Position numbers and translations under genes: made by a program. From an uncultured Ruminococcus sp. (lineage in GTDB: Bacteria > Bacillota > Clostridia > Oscillospirales > Acutalibacteraceae), in contig CADBWP010000007.1 of NCBI GenBank assembly GCA_902798365.1, positions 60,663 through 109,029 of the forward strand: 48,367 nt of DNA, in the 5' to 3' direction. The stretch's first letter is position 1, and each line of letters starts with the position of its first letter. Of the stretch, positions 1-7,003 are shown piece after piece. The notes under the pieces were generated by a model. It did not search any database. It saw only the letters and a program-made list of their open reading frames with translations, and had not been told where the DNA came from.

Positions 1-822
1 ATTCAAAGCAGCGGCGTCAAAGCCGCCGGGTCGCTTTGCCTTAACGCCTGCGCCGTAAAGCAGATGCTTAAAACGGGCGTGCTCGGGCGTGAGCTTGTCG
101 TGCTTGAGTCCGCAGGCTCAACAAACGATATACTCAAAGACATGGCGGCAAAGGGAGCGTCGAGCGGCATGGTCGTTGCGGCGCGCGAGCAGACGCAGGG
201 CAAGGGCAGGCTTGGCAGAGCGTGGCACAGCCCAAAGGACGAGTGCCTTATGTTCTCCGTGCTTCTTCGCCCCAATACTTCTCCGCGCGGAGCGGCGGCG
301 ATAACCCAGCTTACGGGGCTTGCCGTGTGCAGGGCGATCGCAGAGCTGACGGGCATTGACTGCAAAATCAAATGGCCGAACGATATAATCGCCGGCGGCA
401 AAAAGCTTGCCGGCATCCTCACCGAGATGAGTGCGGAGCAGGACTCCGTGGATTACGTCGTGACGGGTATAGGCATAAACGTCCTGCAAAGCAGCTTTCC
501 CGAAGAGCTTGCGCACAAGGCGACCTCGCTTCTGCTTGAAACAGGCAAAGGCTTTGACCAAAACAGCCTTCTTGCGGCTTTGCTTGCCCGTCTTGAGCAT
601 TGCTACACCGAAACGGGTCTGTCGCTTACCGACAGGGCGTTGGGCGAGTATTCAGCCCTGTGCGCCACCCTCGGCAGGCAGGTGAGCTTTGTACGCGGCG
701 GCGCTGTGCACAGCGGCAGGGCAGAGGCGATAGCCCCCGGCGGCGAGCTTCTCGTCAGGCTTGGCAGCGGAGAAACGGTGCCGGTCGGCTCGGGCGAGGT
801 AACGGTGCAGGGAATCTATTAA
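1..822 (+). CDS. birA: Biotin--[acetyl-CoA carboxylase] ligase, 5' end outside the window
   Basis: Biotin-protein ligase, which activates biotin to biotinyl-AMP and transfers it to the carrier lysine of biotin-dependent carboxylases. The catalytic domain is clear: the STND motif that opens the BPL/LplA fold is followed by the biotin/ATP-binding signature QTQGKGRLGRAWHSP, then KWPND and the KLAGILTE strand, and a C-terminal SH3-like domain ending near VTVQGIY. The frame is open to base 1 with no stop, and residues before the internal ATG at 64 (LNACAVKQMLKTGVLGREL) match the usual lead into the catalytic domain. I therefore read the gene as truncated by the window edge; an N-terminal helix-turn-helix repressor domain could lie upstream but is not visible. 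The stop codon lies inside the terminal inverted repeat of the small element at 819-973. Identification is firm; the start is unknown. Confidence 0.93.
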   Translation: MQSSGVKAAGSLCLNACAVKQMLKTGVLGRELVVLESAGSTNDILKDMAAKGASSGMVVAAREQTQGKGRLGRAWHSPKDECLMFSVLLRPNTSPRGAAAITQLTGLAVCRAIAELTGIDCKIKWPNDIIAGGKKLAGILTEMSAEQDSVDYVVTGIGINVLQSSFPEELAHKATSLLLETGKGFDQNSLLAALLARLEHCYTETGLSLTDRALGEYSALCATLGRQVSFVRGGAVHSGRAEAIAPGGELLVRLGSGETVPVGSGEVTVQGIY

Positions 823-973
823 GGCAATACCGCATAATTCAGGTGTACGGATTGCGCAGCAAGATTTTTCGTCAGGTTGAACAAATAAATCGAGGTAAGG
901 CTGACGCCTTGCCGAGCTGACGGAATAATATTCAAGCAAGCCGTGCGCCTTGATTTGTGCGGTGTTGCCTTAA
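819..973. mobile_element. Small palindromic MITE-like element, full-length copy
   Basis: The left end TTAAGGCAATACCGCA (819-834) is matched by the inverted right end TGCGGTGTTGCCTTAA (958-973) with one mismatch. The similarity of the two arms continues imperfectly inward for about 50-60 bases, so the whole unit can fold as one long hairpin. No protein is encoded. The first 97 bases (819-915) are identical to 10466-10562, which shows it is an interspersed repeat. The element begins inside the birA stop codon region. CTA flanks both ends and may be a 3-bp target duplication, but that is short enough to be chance. Confidence 0.8.
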
Positions 974-993
974 CTATACAAACAAATAAAAAC

Positions 994-1037
994 CGGCTGA
1001 CCTATGCTAAACAAAGCATGGTCAGCCGTTTGGTTTT
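994..1037. terminator. Bidirectional intrinsic terminator between birA and the DUF4358 gene
   Basis: CGGCTGACC (994-1002) pairs with GGTCAGCCG (1020-1028), with further TATGC/GCAT pairing toward the loop. A T-rich run follows on the plus strand and an A run precedes it, so it can end both the plus-strand birA transcript and the minus-strand lipoprotein transcript. Confidence 0.85.
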
Positions 1038-1044
1038 TCTGCGC

Positions 1045-1512
1045 TTATTGACCTGTTCCTATGCGGAAAATTTCCTCTATTGTTTCATGCTCGGGCGACA
1101 CTATCATCGACACATACAAGCCGTTTCTTTCGACCTTGCACTTTTCGGTCATCGCCGCCTGTTCGGGGTTGTAGTTTTTGTTTTGAGCCAGCTTTGACTC
1201 ATATCTTTTGTCGAGCTTTTCCTTTATTGCTTTCGCGCTTTCGTCGTCTGTCGCCTTAACAAGCACAATCTCCTCCTGGTTGGTGCCCGAGGAGTTTACG
1301 CCGCCTGCAAATTCCGTCGCCATATCCTCTGTTATACCGTATCGGCGGTCAAGTGCGTCGGCGTCGCTCAGCTCCAAAAAGTCCTCAAAAGCGACCTTTT
1401 CCTTAATGTCGCTCCAGACCTCGCTCAACGGCTTTGCCGTATTTCCGCCCGAGCAGGCGCACAGCAGCGCGCACAGGCAGAGCGAAAGCAGTATTGCCGC
1501 AGTTTTCTTCAT
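1045..1512 (-). CDS. DUF4358 family lipoprotein
   Basis: Predicted lipoprotein of about 155 residues. The N terminus MKKTAAILLSLCLCALLCAC is a lipoprotein signal with the lipobox cysteine at about residue 20, so the protein should be anchored on the outer face of the membrane. The remainder resembles the DUF4358 family of clostridial lipoproteins (pattern around YGITEDMATEF, then a lysine-rich helix and a C-terminal VSMIVSPE segment). I chose the ATG at 1512 because the signal peptide starts there and AAGGGAG lies upstream; a longer reading would add unrelated residues. The start codon overlaps the stop of the upstream SGNH gene by one base (TGATG), so the two are probably translationally coupled. 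Family function is unknown. Confidence 0.8.
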   Translation of the reverse strand: MKKTAAILLSLCLCALLCACSGGNTAKPLSEVWSDIKEKVAFEDFLELSDADALDRRYGITEDMATEFAGGVNSSGTNQEEIVLVKATDDESAKAIKEKLDKRYESKLAQNKNYNPEQAAMTEKCKVERNGLYVSMIVSPEHETIEEIFRIGTGQ

Positions 1513-2297
1513 CACACATTCTCCCTTAAATATTTCACCCACAGCTCGCACGCGGCGTCGGTAAAGTGTATGCCCTGAGCCTCCTGGTCTCCGCAGTATT
1601 CACTCGGCAGATAGCCGTCGCCGTCGGCAAGCAGCCCGTAAATGTCCAGATATTTGCAGTCGCTTTTCTCGCACAAGCCTCTGAGCATATCGTTGAACAG
1701 GCGGATGTTTTCGTTGGTCAGCTCGCCCGTTTCCTTGCCGAAAAATACGGGGGTGACGGACTGGATGTAAATGCTAACGCCGGGCGATTTTGCTCTTATC
1801 TGCGCCACAAGAGTTTCGGCGCTTTGCAGCGATTCGTCAAGCCCGTACAGGTCGATGTCGTTTATACCCAGCATTATAAACACGTTGTGTGCGCCGGTTA
1901 TCGCCGCGCAGTCGCTCGAAAGACAGGTCTCGCCGCGGTAAAACGGGTGAACCGCGTCCTCGTGGTCAAGCTCCCACAGCGAGTTGGTGTAGCCCAGGCT
2001 TCCGGCGCAGAAGAATTGTGCTCCGCCCAGCGCTTCGGGGTATTCCTCGCAATAGTAGCTGAGCTTGAGCGTAACGCTGTCGCCCACAAAAACCGCGTCG
2101 TCAAAGGGGTCGTATTCGGCGGGCGAGGTGGTTTTCTCCTCAGGTGCGGTGATATCGACTTGTATAGAATTGCTTTGCGGAGCGGAATCTGCCGTGCTTT
2201 CGTCAAACAGATAGCTTTCACAGCCTGTAAAGCAACCGAATATAATAAATAAGCAAAATAATGCGGTGATGATCCGCGGATTTTGCATTGTTTTCAT
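1512..2297 (-). CDS. SGNH/GDSL-hydrolase-like lipoprotein
   Basis: Secreted, lipid-anchored SGNH-fold esterase candidate. After an N-terminal hydrophobic segment ending in FGCFTGCES (lipobox cysteine) and a Ser/Thr/Pro-rich spacer, block I is seen as FVGDSVT (nucleophile serine in GDS), block III as LGINDID (GxND), and the C-terminal block with the catalytic histidine as GIHFTDAACELW. In the usual DxxH block, the aspartate position is less clear here. SGNH proteins often deacylate or acylate envelope glycans; the substrate here is unknown. The start at 2297 is preferred over 2309 because the predicted transcription start from the promoter at 2323-2351 leaves only a short leader with GGGTGAT just upstream. 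It is first in a two-gene operon with the DUF4358 lipoprotein. Confidence 0.8.
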   Translation of the reverse strand: MKTMQNPRIITALFCLFIIFGCFTGCESYLFDESTADSAPQSNSIQVDITAPEEKTTSPAEYDPFDDAVFVGDSVTLKLSYYCEEYPEALGGAQFFCAGSLGYTNSLWELDHEDAVHPFYRGETCLSSDCAAITGAHNVFIMLGINDIDLYGLDESLQSAETLVAQIRAKSPGVSIYIQSVTPVFFGKETGELTNENIRLFNDMLRGLCEKSDCKYLDIYGLLADGDGYLPSEYCGDQEAQGIHFTDAACELWVKYLRENV

Positions 2298-2322
2298 TTT
2301 ATCACCCATTTCCTATTGCATT

Positions 2323-2351
2323 ATTATAGGCTTTGCGAGGGCTTATGTCAA
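2323..2351 (-). promoter_or_regulatory. Consensus sigma-A promoter for the SGNH-DUF4358 lipoprotein operon
   Basis: On the minus strand TTGACA (2346-2351) and TATAAT (2323-2328) are separated by 17 bases, a perfect match to the vegetative consensus. Confidence 0.9.
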
Positions 2352-2593
2352 GATTATGAAAACAAAAAACAAAAAACTGCTTTAAATAACGGCAAACAAG
2401 CAATAGTGATGAATCTTTGCTTTAAAAAAGATATTTGTGCAATAAATTTGTAGATATTTGCCCGGCTATATGATAGAATAATATCGAATATGTGCGGACT
2501 GATACCGCGCATAGTCGAGAGATCGGTATAAAGTAAAACAATCCCGAATACAATGGGACAACGGCATTCATTTGCGGTCAGGATGGTAAATGT
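2352..2593 (+). other. AT-rich gap and leader upstream of the phosphate cotransporter
   Basis: No gene is seen here. The first 130 bases are AT-rich. Around 2448-2479 there are imperfect -35/-10-like hexamers (TTGTAG, TATGAT, TAGAAT) but no pair with good spacing. A good Shine-Dalgarno, AGGATGG (2580-2586), precedes the start codon at 2594. Confidence 0.4.
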
Positions 2594-4255
2594 ATGAACA
2601 TGGATATTCTGTTTAATTTTATCGGCGTGCTCGGCGGTCTGGGACTTTTCCTCATAGGCATGAAGTACATGGGCGAGGGTCTTGAGCTTGCCGCCGGTAA
2701 CAAGCTGAGGGTAATGCTGCAAAAAATCACAAGCAACAAGTTTATTGCCATGCTTGTGGGCGTTCTGGTAACGGCGGTCATCCAGAGCTCCTCCGCCACC
2801 GACGCCATGGTGGTCGGTTTTGTAAACGCGGGTCTTATGGACATCTATCAAAGCATAGGTATCCTGTTCGGCTCCAAAATAGGTACCACCGCCACTTCAC
2901 TTCTGCTTTCCATCGACATCAAGGCATATGTGCCCATATTTGCCTTTGCGGGTGCGGTAGTAATAACCTTTGCAAAAAAGAACAACCACAAGTACTACGG
3001 TCAGATAGCCGCAGGCTTTGGTATTTTGTTCATGGGTATGGATTTGATGAGCCAGAACTTCGGCTTTTTAAAGGAATCGCAGCTGTTTGCAGACATGGTT
3101 TCGGGCATGTCCAACCCCTTGCTGGGCTTGCTTGTGGGCATGGTGTTCACGGGCATAATCCAAAGCTCCTCCGCCTCTGTGGGTATCCTTATGGCTTTGG
3201 GCGCCAGCGGCGTTGTAAGCATAGAAAACTGCATTTACATCATCTTCGGCATGAACGTGGGCGCGTGTATGCCCGTGTTCCTCTCCGCAGCGGGAGCCAA
3301 CCGCGAATCAAAGCAGGTGGCGCTGTCAAACTTCTTGACCAGCATGTTTGCCGCCTTGCTCTTCTCGGGCATCGTTATGGCGCTTGAGCCAACGCCCTTT
3401 GCGGTTCATAACATTAAAAACGTTATTCCCACCACCGAAATGCAGATCTCGGCTTTGCACATAGCCTTCAACGTTATGAGGACGGTCGTGTTCCTGCCGC
3501 TTTCAAACCTGATAATAAAGCTGACAAAGCTTATTATCCGCGACGCGGAGGAGGATCACGAGAAGATGCAGGCGGTATATCTGGATACCCGTATTCTCAC
3601 CACGCCGCCTATGGCTGTTTTGCAGGTTGAAAACGAGTGCAAGCGCCTGGGCGATCTGGCAAGAAAGAACTACGGCTATGCCATGAAGGCGTTTTTTGAG
3701 TCCGACGCGTCTTACATTGAAAAGGTTGAGAAAAACGAGAAGGTTATAGACTTTTTAACAAGCGAGATCACGCGGTATATCGTAAAGATCAACGGTCTTG
3801 ACATAGTTGACAGCGACCGCAAAACCATGGGTGTTATGTATTCGGCTATTCAGGACATTGAACGCATAGGCGACCACGCCGAAAACATTACGGATCACGC
3901 CAAGGAAATGATGAAGAACAAGGTGAAGTTTTCCAACGACGCCATGGAGGAGCTGCACAAGCTTGACGCGCTTGTGTCAAGGCTGCTCGACGACGGACTG
4001 ACGCTGTTCAAGGCGCAGAGCGTTGACTTTGACATCGCCAAGTCTGTTATCGAAACCGAAAGCTCGCTTGACAGTCATGTTAAAATATTCAAATACAATC
4101 ACATCGCGCGCATGAACAGCGGAATATGCAGCGCCGAAAACGGCACCATTTTCCTCGACATGCTCACGATCCTTGAAAGAGTCGGCGACCACGCCAACAA
4201 CGTGGCGTTCTCAATTCCCCGCAACAAGCTCGGCTCTATAGTACAAAGAGGCTGA
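2594..4255 (+). CDS. Na+/phosphate cotransporter with C-terminal PhoU-like domain
   Basis: Sodium-dependent inorganic phosphate transporter of the NptA/PNaS family, 553 residues. The membrane part (residues 1 to about 325) contains the two inverted Na_Pi_cotrans repeats, each with the diagnostic QSSSA motif (residues 64-68 and about 190-194), and glycine-rich helices. The cytoplasmic part (about 340-550) is a PhoU-like helical bundle with the paired motifs IERIGDHAENITDHA and LERVGDHANNVAF, which bind metal and modulate transport. Length and architecture are normal for Firmicute homologues. AGGATGG sits seven bases before the ATG. It is followed after six bases by a lipoprotein gene that probably shares its transcript. 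Confidence 0.93.
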   Translation: MNMDILFNFIGVLGGLGLFLIGMKYMGEGLELAAGNKLRVMLQKITSNKFIAMLVGVLVTAVIQSSSATDAMVVGFVNAGLMDIYQSIGILFGSKIGTTATSLLLSIDIKAYVPIFAFAGAVVITFAKKNNHKYYGQIAAGFGILFMGMDLMSQNFGFLKESQLFADMVSGMSNPLLGLLVGMVFTGIIQSSSASVGILMALGASGVVSIENCIYIIFGMNVGACMPVFLSAAGANRESKQVALSNFLTSMFAALLFSGIVMALEPTPFAVHNIKNVIPTTEMQISALHIAFNVMRTVVFLPLSNLIIKLTKLIIRDAEEDHEKMQAVYLDTRILTTPPMAVLQVENECKRLGDLARKNYGYAMKAFFESDASYIEKVEKNEKVIDFLTSEITRYIVKINGLDIVDSDRKTMGVMYSAIQDIERIGDHAENITDHAKEMMKNKVKFSNDAMEELHKLDALVSRLLDDGLTLFKAQSVDFDIAKSVIETESSLDSHVKIFKYNHIARMNSGICSAENGTIFLDMLTILERVGDHANNVAFSIPRNKLGSIVQRG

Positions 4256-4261
4256 TAACAC

Positions 4262-5218
4262 ATGAATCATAAGCTTTTATCGCTGCTGCTCGCGGTCATC
4301 GCGGCGGCAGCGCTTCTCACGGGCTGCAAGGACGGGCAGTCCGGCGCCGCGACGCCCGACGAAGCCGCAACGGCGGATTCGGCTCAGGCTGTTACGGCAA
4401 CTGCCGCAGCAGAAACCACCCTTGCCGCAGAATCGACACAGGCTGACCCCGAAACCACTCAGGCGCCTGCAACACAAGCAACTCAGACCGCAACTCAGGC
4501 TGCGACCACCCAGCCCGCCACCGTGCAGGCAAACGTGCCCAAGGATAACATAACGGGCGAAAACCTCAATCCCAACATGGGCGCAATACAGGGACAGGTG
4601 GCGGCGGAGATAGACGCTCTCACCGTTCAAAGCATAGGGCTCAGCGAAAACTTCCTCACAATAAACGTGGGCGACGTTCACGAGCTTGCCCTGACCTTTA
4701 CCCCCGAAAACGCGGCGGTAAAGGCATGTGACCTCACCGTCAGCAGCGGCTGTGCCGAGGCTGTGTTTGAGGGCAGGGAAAAAATAAAGGTGACGGGCAA
4801 AAGCGCCGGCACCTGCACCATAATAGTCACCTCAAAAAACGGTCACAAGGCGTACTGCGACGTCACCGTCAAGCGCGTTGAGCAGGAGATAACCGACGAC
4901 ACCGAGCTTGAACACGCCGACCTGTGCACGCCGATAAACGCCGACAGGTGGCGCGCCGCCATGGCAAAGCATTGTGCGGAGCTCGGCATGAAGGAAAATA
5001 CCGCGCTTCAGGGCTCGGGCAACAGCGTGAGCACCGCCGACGACAAAACGCCGCGCTCTTATAACTCGGCTGAACGGGATTATGTTCAGCAGGCGGAGAT
5101 TTGGGCGCAGACCGCAACAAACGGCGAATTTGAGAGCTACGAATTTAACGTGGTTTCAAAGCCCGAGGACGGCGAGTTTGTATTTACGCTGATAATCAAT
5201 AAAATAGAAGAACAATAA
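4262..5218 (+). CDS. Lipoprotein with Big2-like domain
   Basis: Surface lipoprotein of 318 residues and unknown role. The signal peptide ends in LLTGC (cysteine about residue 22). Residues about 30-92 are a low-complexity Ala/Thr/Gln linker built from TQA-like units. Residues about 124-205 look like a bacterial Ig-like (Big2) domain: SENFLTINVGDVHELALTF opens it and AGTCTIIVTSKNG closes it. The C-terminal 110 residues resemble no family I recognise and contain a short helical region with conserved-looking cysteine and tryptophan. The ATG lies six bases after the phosphate transporter stop, so the two form an operon ended by the hairpin at 5226-5274. An accessory role to the transporter is possible but only inferred from position. 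Confidence 0.75.
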   Translation: MNHKLLSLLLAVIAAAALLTGCKDGQSGAATPDEAATADSAQAVTATAAAETTLAAESTQADPETTQAPATQATQTATQAATTQPATVQANVPKDNITGENLNPNMGAIQGQVAAEIDALTVQSIGLSENFLTINVGDVHELALTFTPENAAVKACDLTVSSGCAEAVFEGREKIKVTGKSAGTCTIIVTSKNGHKAYCDVTVKRVEQEITDDTELEHADLCTPINADRWRAAMAKHCAELGMKENTALQGSGNSVSTADDKTPRSYNSAERDYVQQAEIWAQTATNGEFESYEFNVVSKPEDGEFVFTLIINKIEEQ

Positions 5219-5225
5219 TAATGCA

Positions 5226-5274
5226 AAGCCGGTTTTACCCGTTTGAAATAACAACAGGTAAGACCGGCTTTTTT
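5226..5274 (+). terminator. Intrinsic terminator after the Big2-like lipoprotein gene
   Basis: AAGCCGGTTTTACC (5226-5239) pairs with GGTAAGACCGGCTT (5257-5270) with one mismatch or wobble, followed by a run of Ts. Confidence 0.9.
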
Positions 5275-5300
5275 GTGTGACAGGGAAGCATTTCGTTGTT

Positions 5301-5343
5301 GTATAAGGGGATTTCTCCATGCGCTTCGCTTCGTTGAAATGAC
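5301..5343. repeat. Probable fragment of a dispersed intergenic repeat
   Basis: The segment containing GGGGATTTCTCCATGCG and TTCGTTGAAATGACA resembles a dispersed intergenic sequence type I recall from several Firmicute genomes. No second copy is present in this window, so this is recognition from memory rather than shown by the sequence. Confidence 0.35.
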
Positions 5344-5379
5344 AGTTTTGGTTATAATAGGCTTAATGCGACAGCTCTG

Positions 5380-6036
5380 TTAGGCGAGCTTTTCTCTCAG
5401 CAGGGCGAGAAGCTTTTTTTCTCTGCGGCTTACCTGAACCTGAGTCATGCCAAGCCTTTGTGCCGTCTGCACCTGCGTCAGCGAGCAATAGTAGCGCAGC
5501 TCTATCAGCCGCCTGTCCTGCCCGGGCAGGTCGGCAAGCGCTGCGCGCAGGCTCAGCCGTTCCGCTGCTTCATCCTGAATGTCGGGCACGGGCACGTCGA
5601 GCTGCGGGCTTCCGTCCTCATCATAAAACGCGGTGAGCGACAGCGGCGCCTGTGCGCCGGCAACGGCGCGGGTCACCTGCTCCGGGCTAACGTCAAGCCG
5701 CTTTGCAAGCTGTGACACCGTAAGCTCCTTGCCCGTGCTTTGCAAGCTTTCGCGGTTCAGCCGCGCTGTTTTCAGCGCCAGCTCCTTCATGCTGCGGCTC
5801 ACCCTTACGGCTCCGCTGTCGCGGAACAGCCTTTTCAGCTCGCCCATGATAACGGGGAAGGCATAGGTCGAAAACTGCAGCCCGCGCCCGGGCTCAAAGC
5901 GGTCGATCGCCTTTGCAAGCCCAAGGCAGCCTGCCGCGTACAGCTCCTCATAGGCGATGCCCTTGTCGCGGAACCTTTTGCAGCAGGCGTGAACCAGTCC
6001 AAGGTGGCTTTGGGCAAGCACGTCGCGCTCAGTCAT
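5380..6036 (-). CDS. sigF: RNA polymerase sporulation sigma factor SigF
   Basis: Forespore-specific sigma-F (SpoIIAC), 218 residues, which directs early forespore transcription after asymmetric division. Region 2 is seen as ELYAAGCLGLAKAIDRFEPG and FSTYAFPVIMGELKRLFRD, region 3 follows around residues 85-130, and region 4 ends with the helix-turn-helix SLTQVQTAQRLGMTQVQVSR. The related factor SigG is excluded mainly by context: this gene lies directly behind the anti-sigma-F genes spoIIAB and spoIIAA. It overlaps spoIIAB by eight bases, consistent with coupled translation, and has only a weak Shine-Dalgarno of its own. It is last in the operon. No strong terminator was recognised downstream. 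Confidence 0.95.
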   Translation of the reverse strand: MTERDVLAQSHLGLVHACCKRFRDKGIAYEELYAAGCLGLAKAIDRFEPGRGLQFSTYAFPVIMGELKRLFRDSGAVRVSRSMKELALKTARLNRESLQSTGKELTVSQLAKRLDVSPEQVTRAVAGAQAPLSLTAFYDEDGSPQLDVPVPDIQDEAAERLSLRAALADLPGQDRRLIELRYYCSLTQVQTAQRLGMTQVQVSRREKKLLALLREKLA

Positions 6037-6463
6037 GCCGATCTATCCGCTTTTCAAGCGTTACGGTCGTGCCCTTTTGCTGCTGCGACTTAACGCGCAC
6101 CCTGTCGCAAAAGCTCTGCATAACGGCAAAGCCCAGACCCGCGCGTTCTTCGTCGGGAGCTGTGGTGAACAGCGGCTGCATCGCCTGTTCAACGTTTTCT
6201 ATGCCGCAGCCCTTGTCGCGTATCTTCACCGTAACGCGTCCGTCCTCAAAAATCTTGCCGCTTATGTATATCATGCCGCCCATGCGGCGGTAGCCGTGCA
6301 CTATGCAGTTGGTCACCGCCTCGCTCACGGCGGTCTTAAGGTCGCTCAGCTCACTCAGCGTGGGGTCAAGGTTCATTATGAACGCCGCCACGGCGCTTCG
6401 CGCAAACGCCTCGTTGCAGCTTTTTGACGGAAAGCTAAGCTTCATTTCGTTAACGGTTTTCAT
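6029..6463 (-). CDS. spoIIAB: Anti-sigma F factor and SpoIIAA kinase
   Basis: SpoIIAB, 144 residues, a GHKL-fold serine kinase that binds and holds sigma-F and phosphorylates SpoIIAA. The ATP site is visible as SEAVTNCIVHGYRR (N box), IRDKGCGIENVEQA (G1-like box) and ERAGLGFAVMQSFCD (G2-like box). Length is normal. Its start overlaps the spoIIAA stop by four bases (ATGA) and its end overlaps sigF, so the three products are likely made in fixed ratio. Confidence 0.95.
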   Translation of the reverse strand: MKTVNEMKLSFPSKSCNEAFARSAVAAFIMNLDPTLSELSDLKTAVSEAVTNCIVHGYRRMGGMIYISGKIFEDGRVTVKIRDKGCGIENVEQAMQPLFTTAPDEERAGLGFAVMQSFCDRVRVKSQQQKGTTVTLEKRIDRHD

Positions 6464-6762
6464 GCCAGCACCCCCAATGCCTCAAGCCCCGACATCGCAA
6501 AAATCTTGTATGCCGAGTCCGAATAGTTTTTTACGGCGAGAGCTCCGCCCAGCAGCTTCATTCGGCGGTATCGCCCCATAACGAGCCCCACGCCCGACGA
6601 GTCCATAAAGCTGACGTCCTTAAAATCGAGGCAGAGCAGCGACGGCCTCAGCGACTGCGCCATGGCGTCAACCTGAGTGCGGATAGCGGCTGCCGAGTCA
6701 TGGTCGAGCTCGCCCTTTAAATAAGCGGTCAGCACGTTGTTTTTGTATTCGGTTTCAATCAT
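6460..6762 (-). CDS. spoIIAA: Anti-sigma F factor antagonist
   Basis: SpoIIAA, a 100-residue STAS-domain protein that frees sigma-F by binding SpoIIAB when unphosphorylated. The conserved phosphorylation site is the serine in FMDSSGVGLVMGRY (about residues 52-65). The N-terminal strand pattern MIETEYKNNVLTAYLKGELD is typical of the family. TTGGAGGGTG precedes the ATG at 6762. It is the first gene of the spoIIA operon; its phosphatase SpoIIE is not in this window. Confidence 0.95.
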   Translation of the reverse strand: MIETEYKNNVLTAYLKGELDHDSAAAIRTQVDAMAQSLRPSLLCLDFKDVSFMDSSGVGLVMGRYRRMKLLGGALAVKNYSDSAYKIFAMSGLEALGVLA

Positions 6763-7003
6763 TTTACACCCTCCAAAATAAAATCAAGCCATACCTATAA
6801 TAAAAGGTACGGCGTAAAAATTCTGTAAAAGCCTGTCGGGCGTGTTTATTTTGTTGAACCTATTAACAGTAACAACGCACATCGTAATACGAGGTGTTGC
6901 AGAAAAAGCAAGGGGCGCAGAAAGTGCAAACGTCGGCAGTATTTCCAAGAAAAGAAACCCGCGACCGACCATCATCTTTCGCGCCCGCTCAAATCATAGC
7001 AGG
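6763..7003 (-). other. Gap between folC and the spoIIA operon
   Basis: The spoIIA operon is normally read from a sigma-H promoter. I looked on the minus strand for an AGGAWWT/RGAAT pair and found no convincing match; GAAT occurs near 6818-6823 without a good -35 at the right distance. A small dyad TACC...GGTA lies near 6793-6812. A 63-codon minus frame at 6784-6975 has no ribosome-binding site and is probably not a gene. Confidence 0.4.

Noticed and set aside
5380-6036. Possibility that the sigma factor is SigG
   Set aside because: It is directly behind spoIIAA and spoIIAB with overlapping frames, the classic sigF arrangement; sigG normally sits with spoIIGA and sigE.
6784-6975. 63-codon minus frame upstream of spoIIAA
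   Set aside because: No Shine-Dalgarno, no recognisable family, and it covers the region expected to hold the spoIIA promoter.
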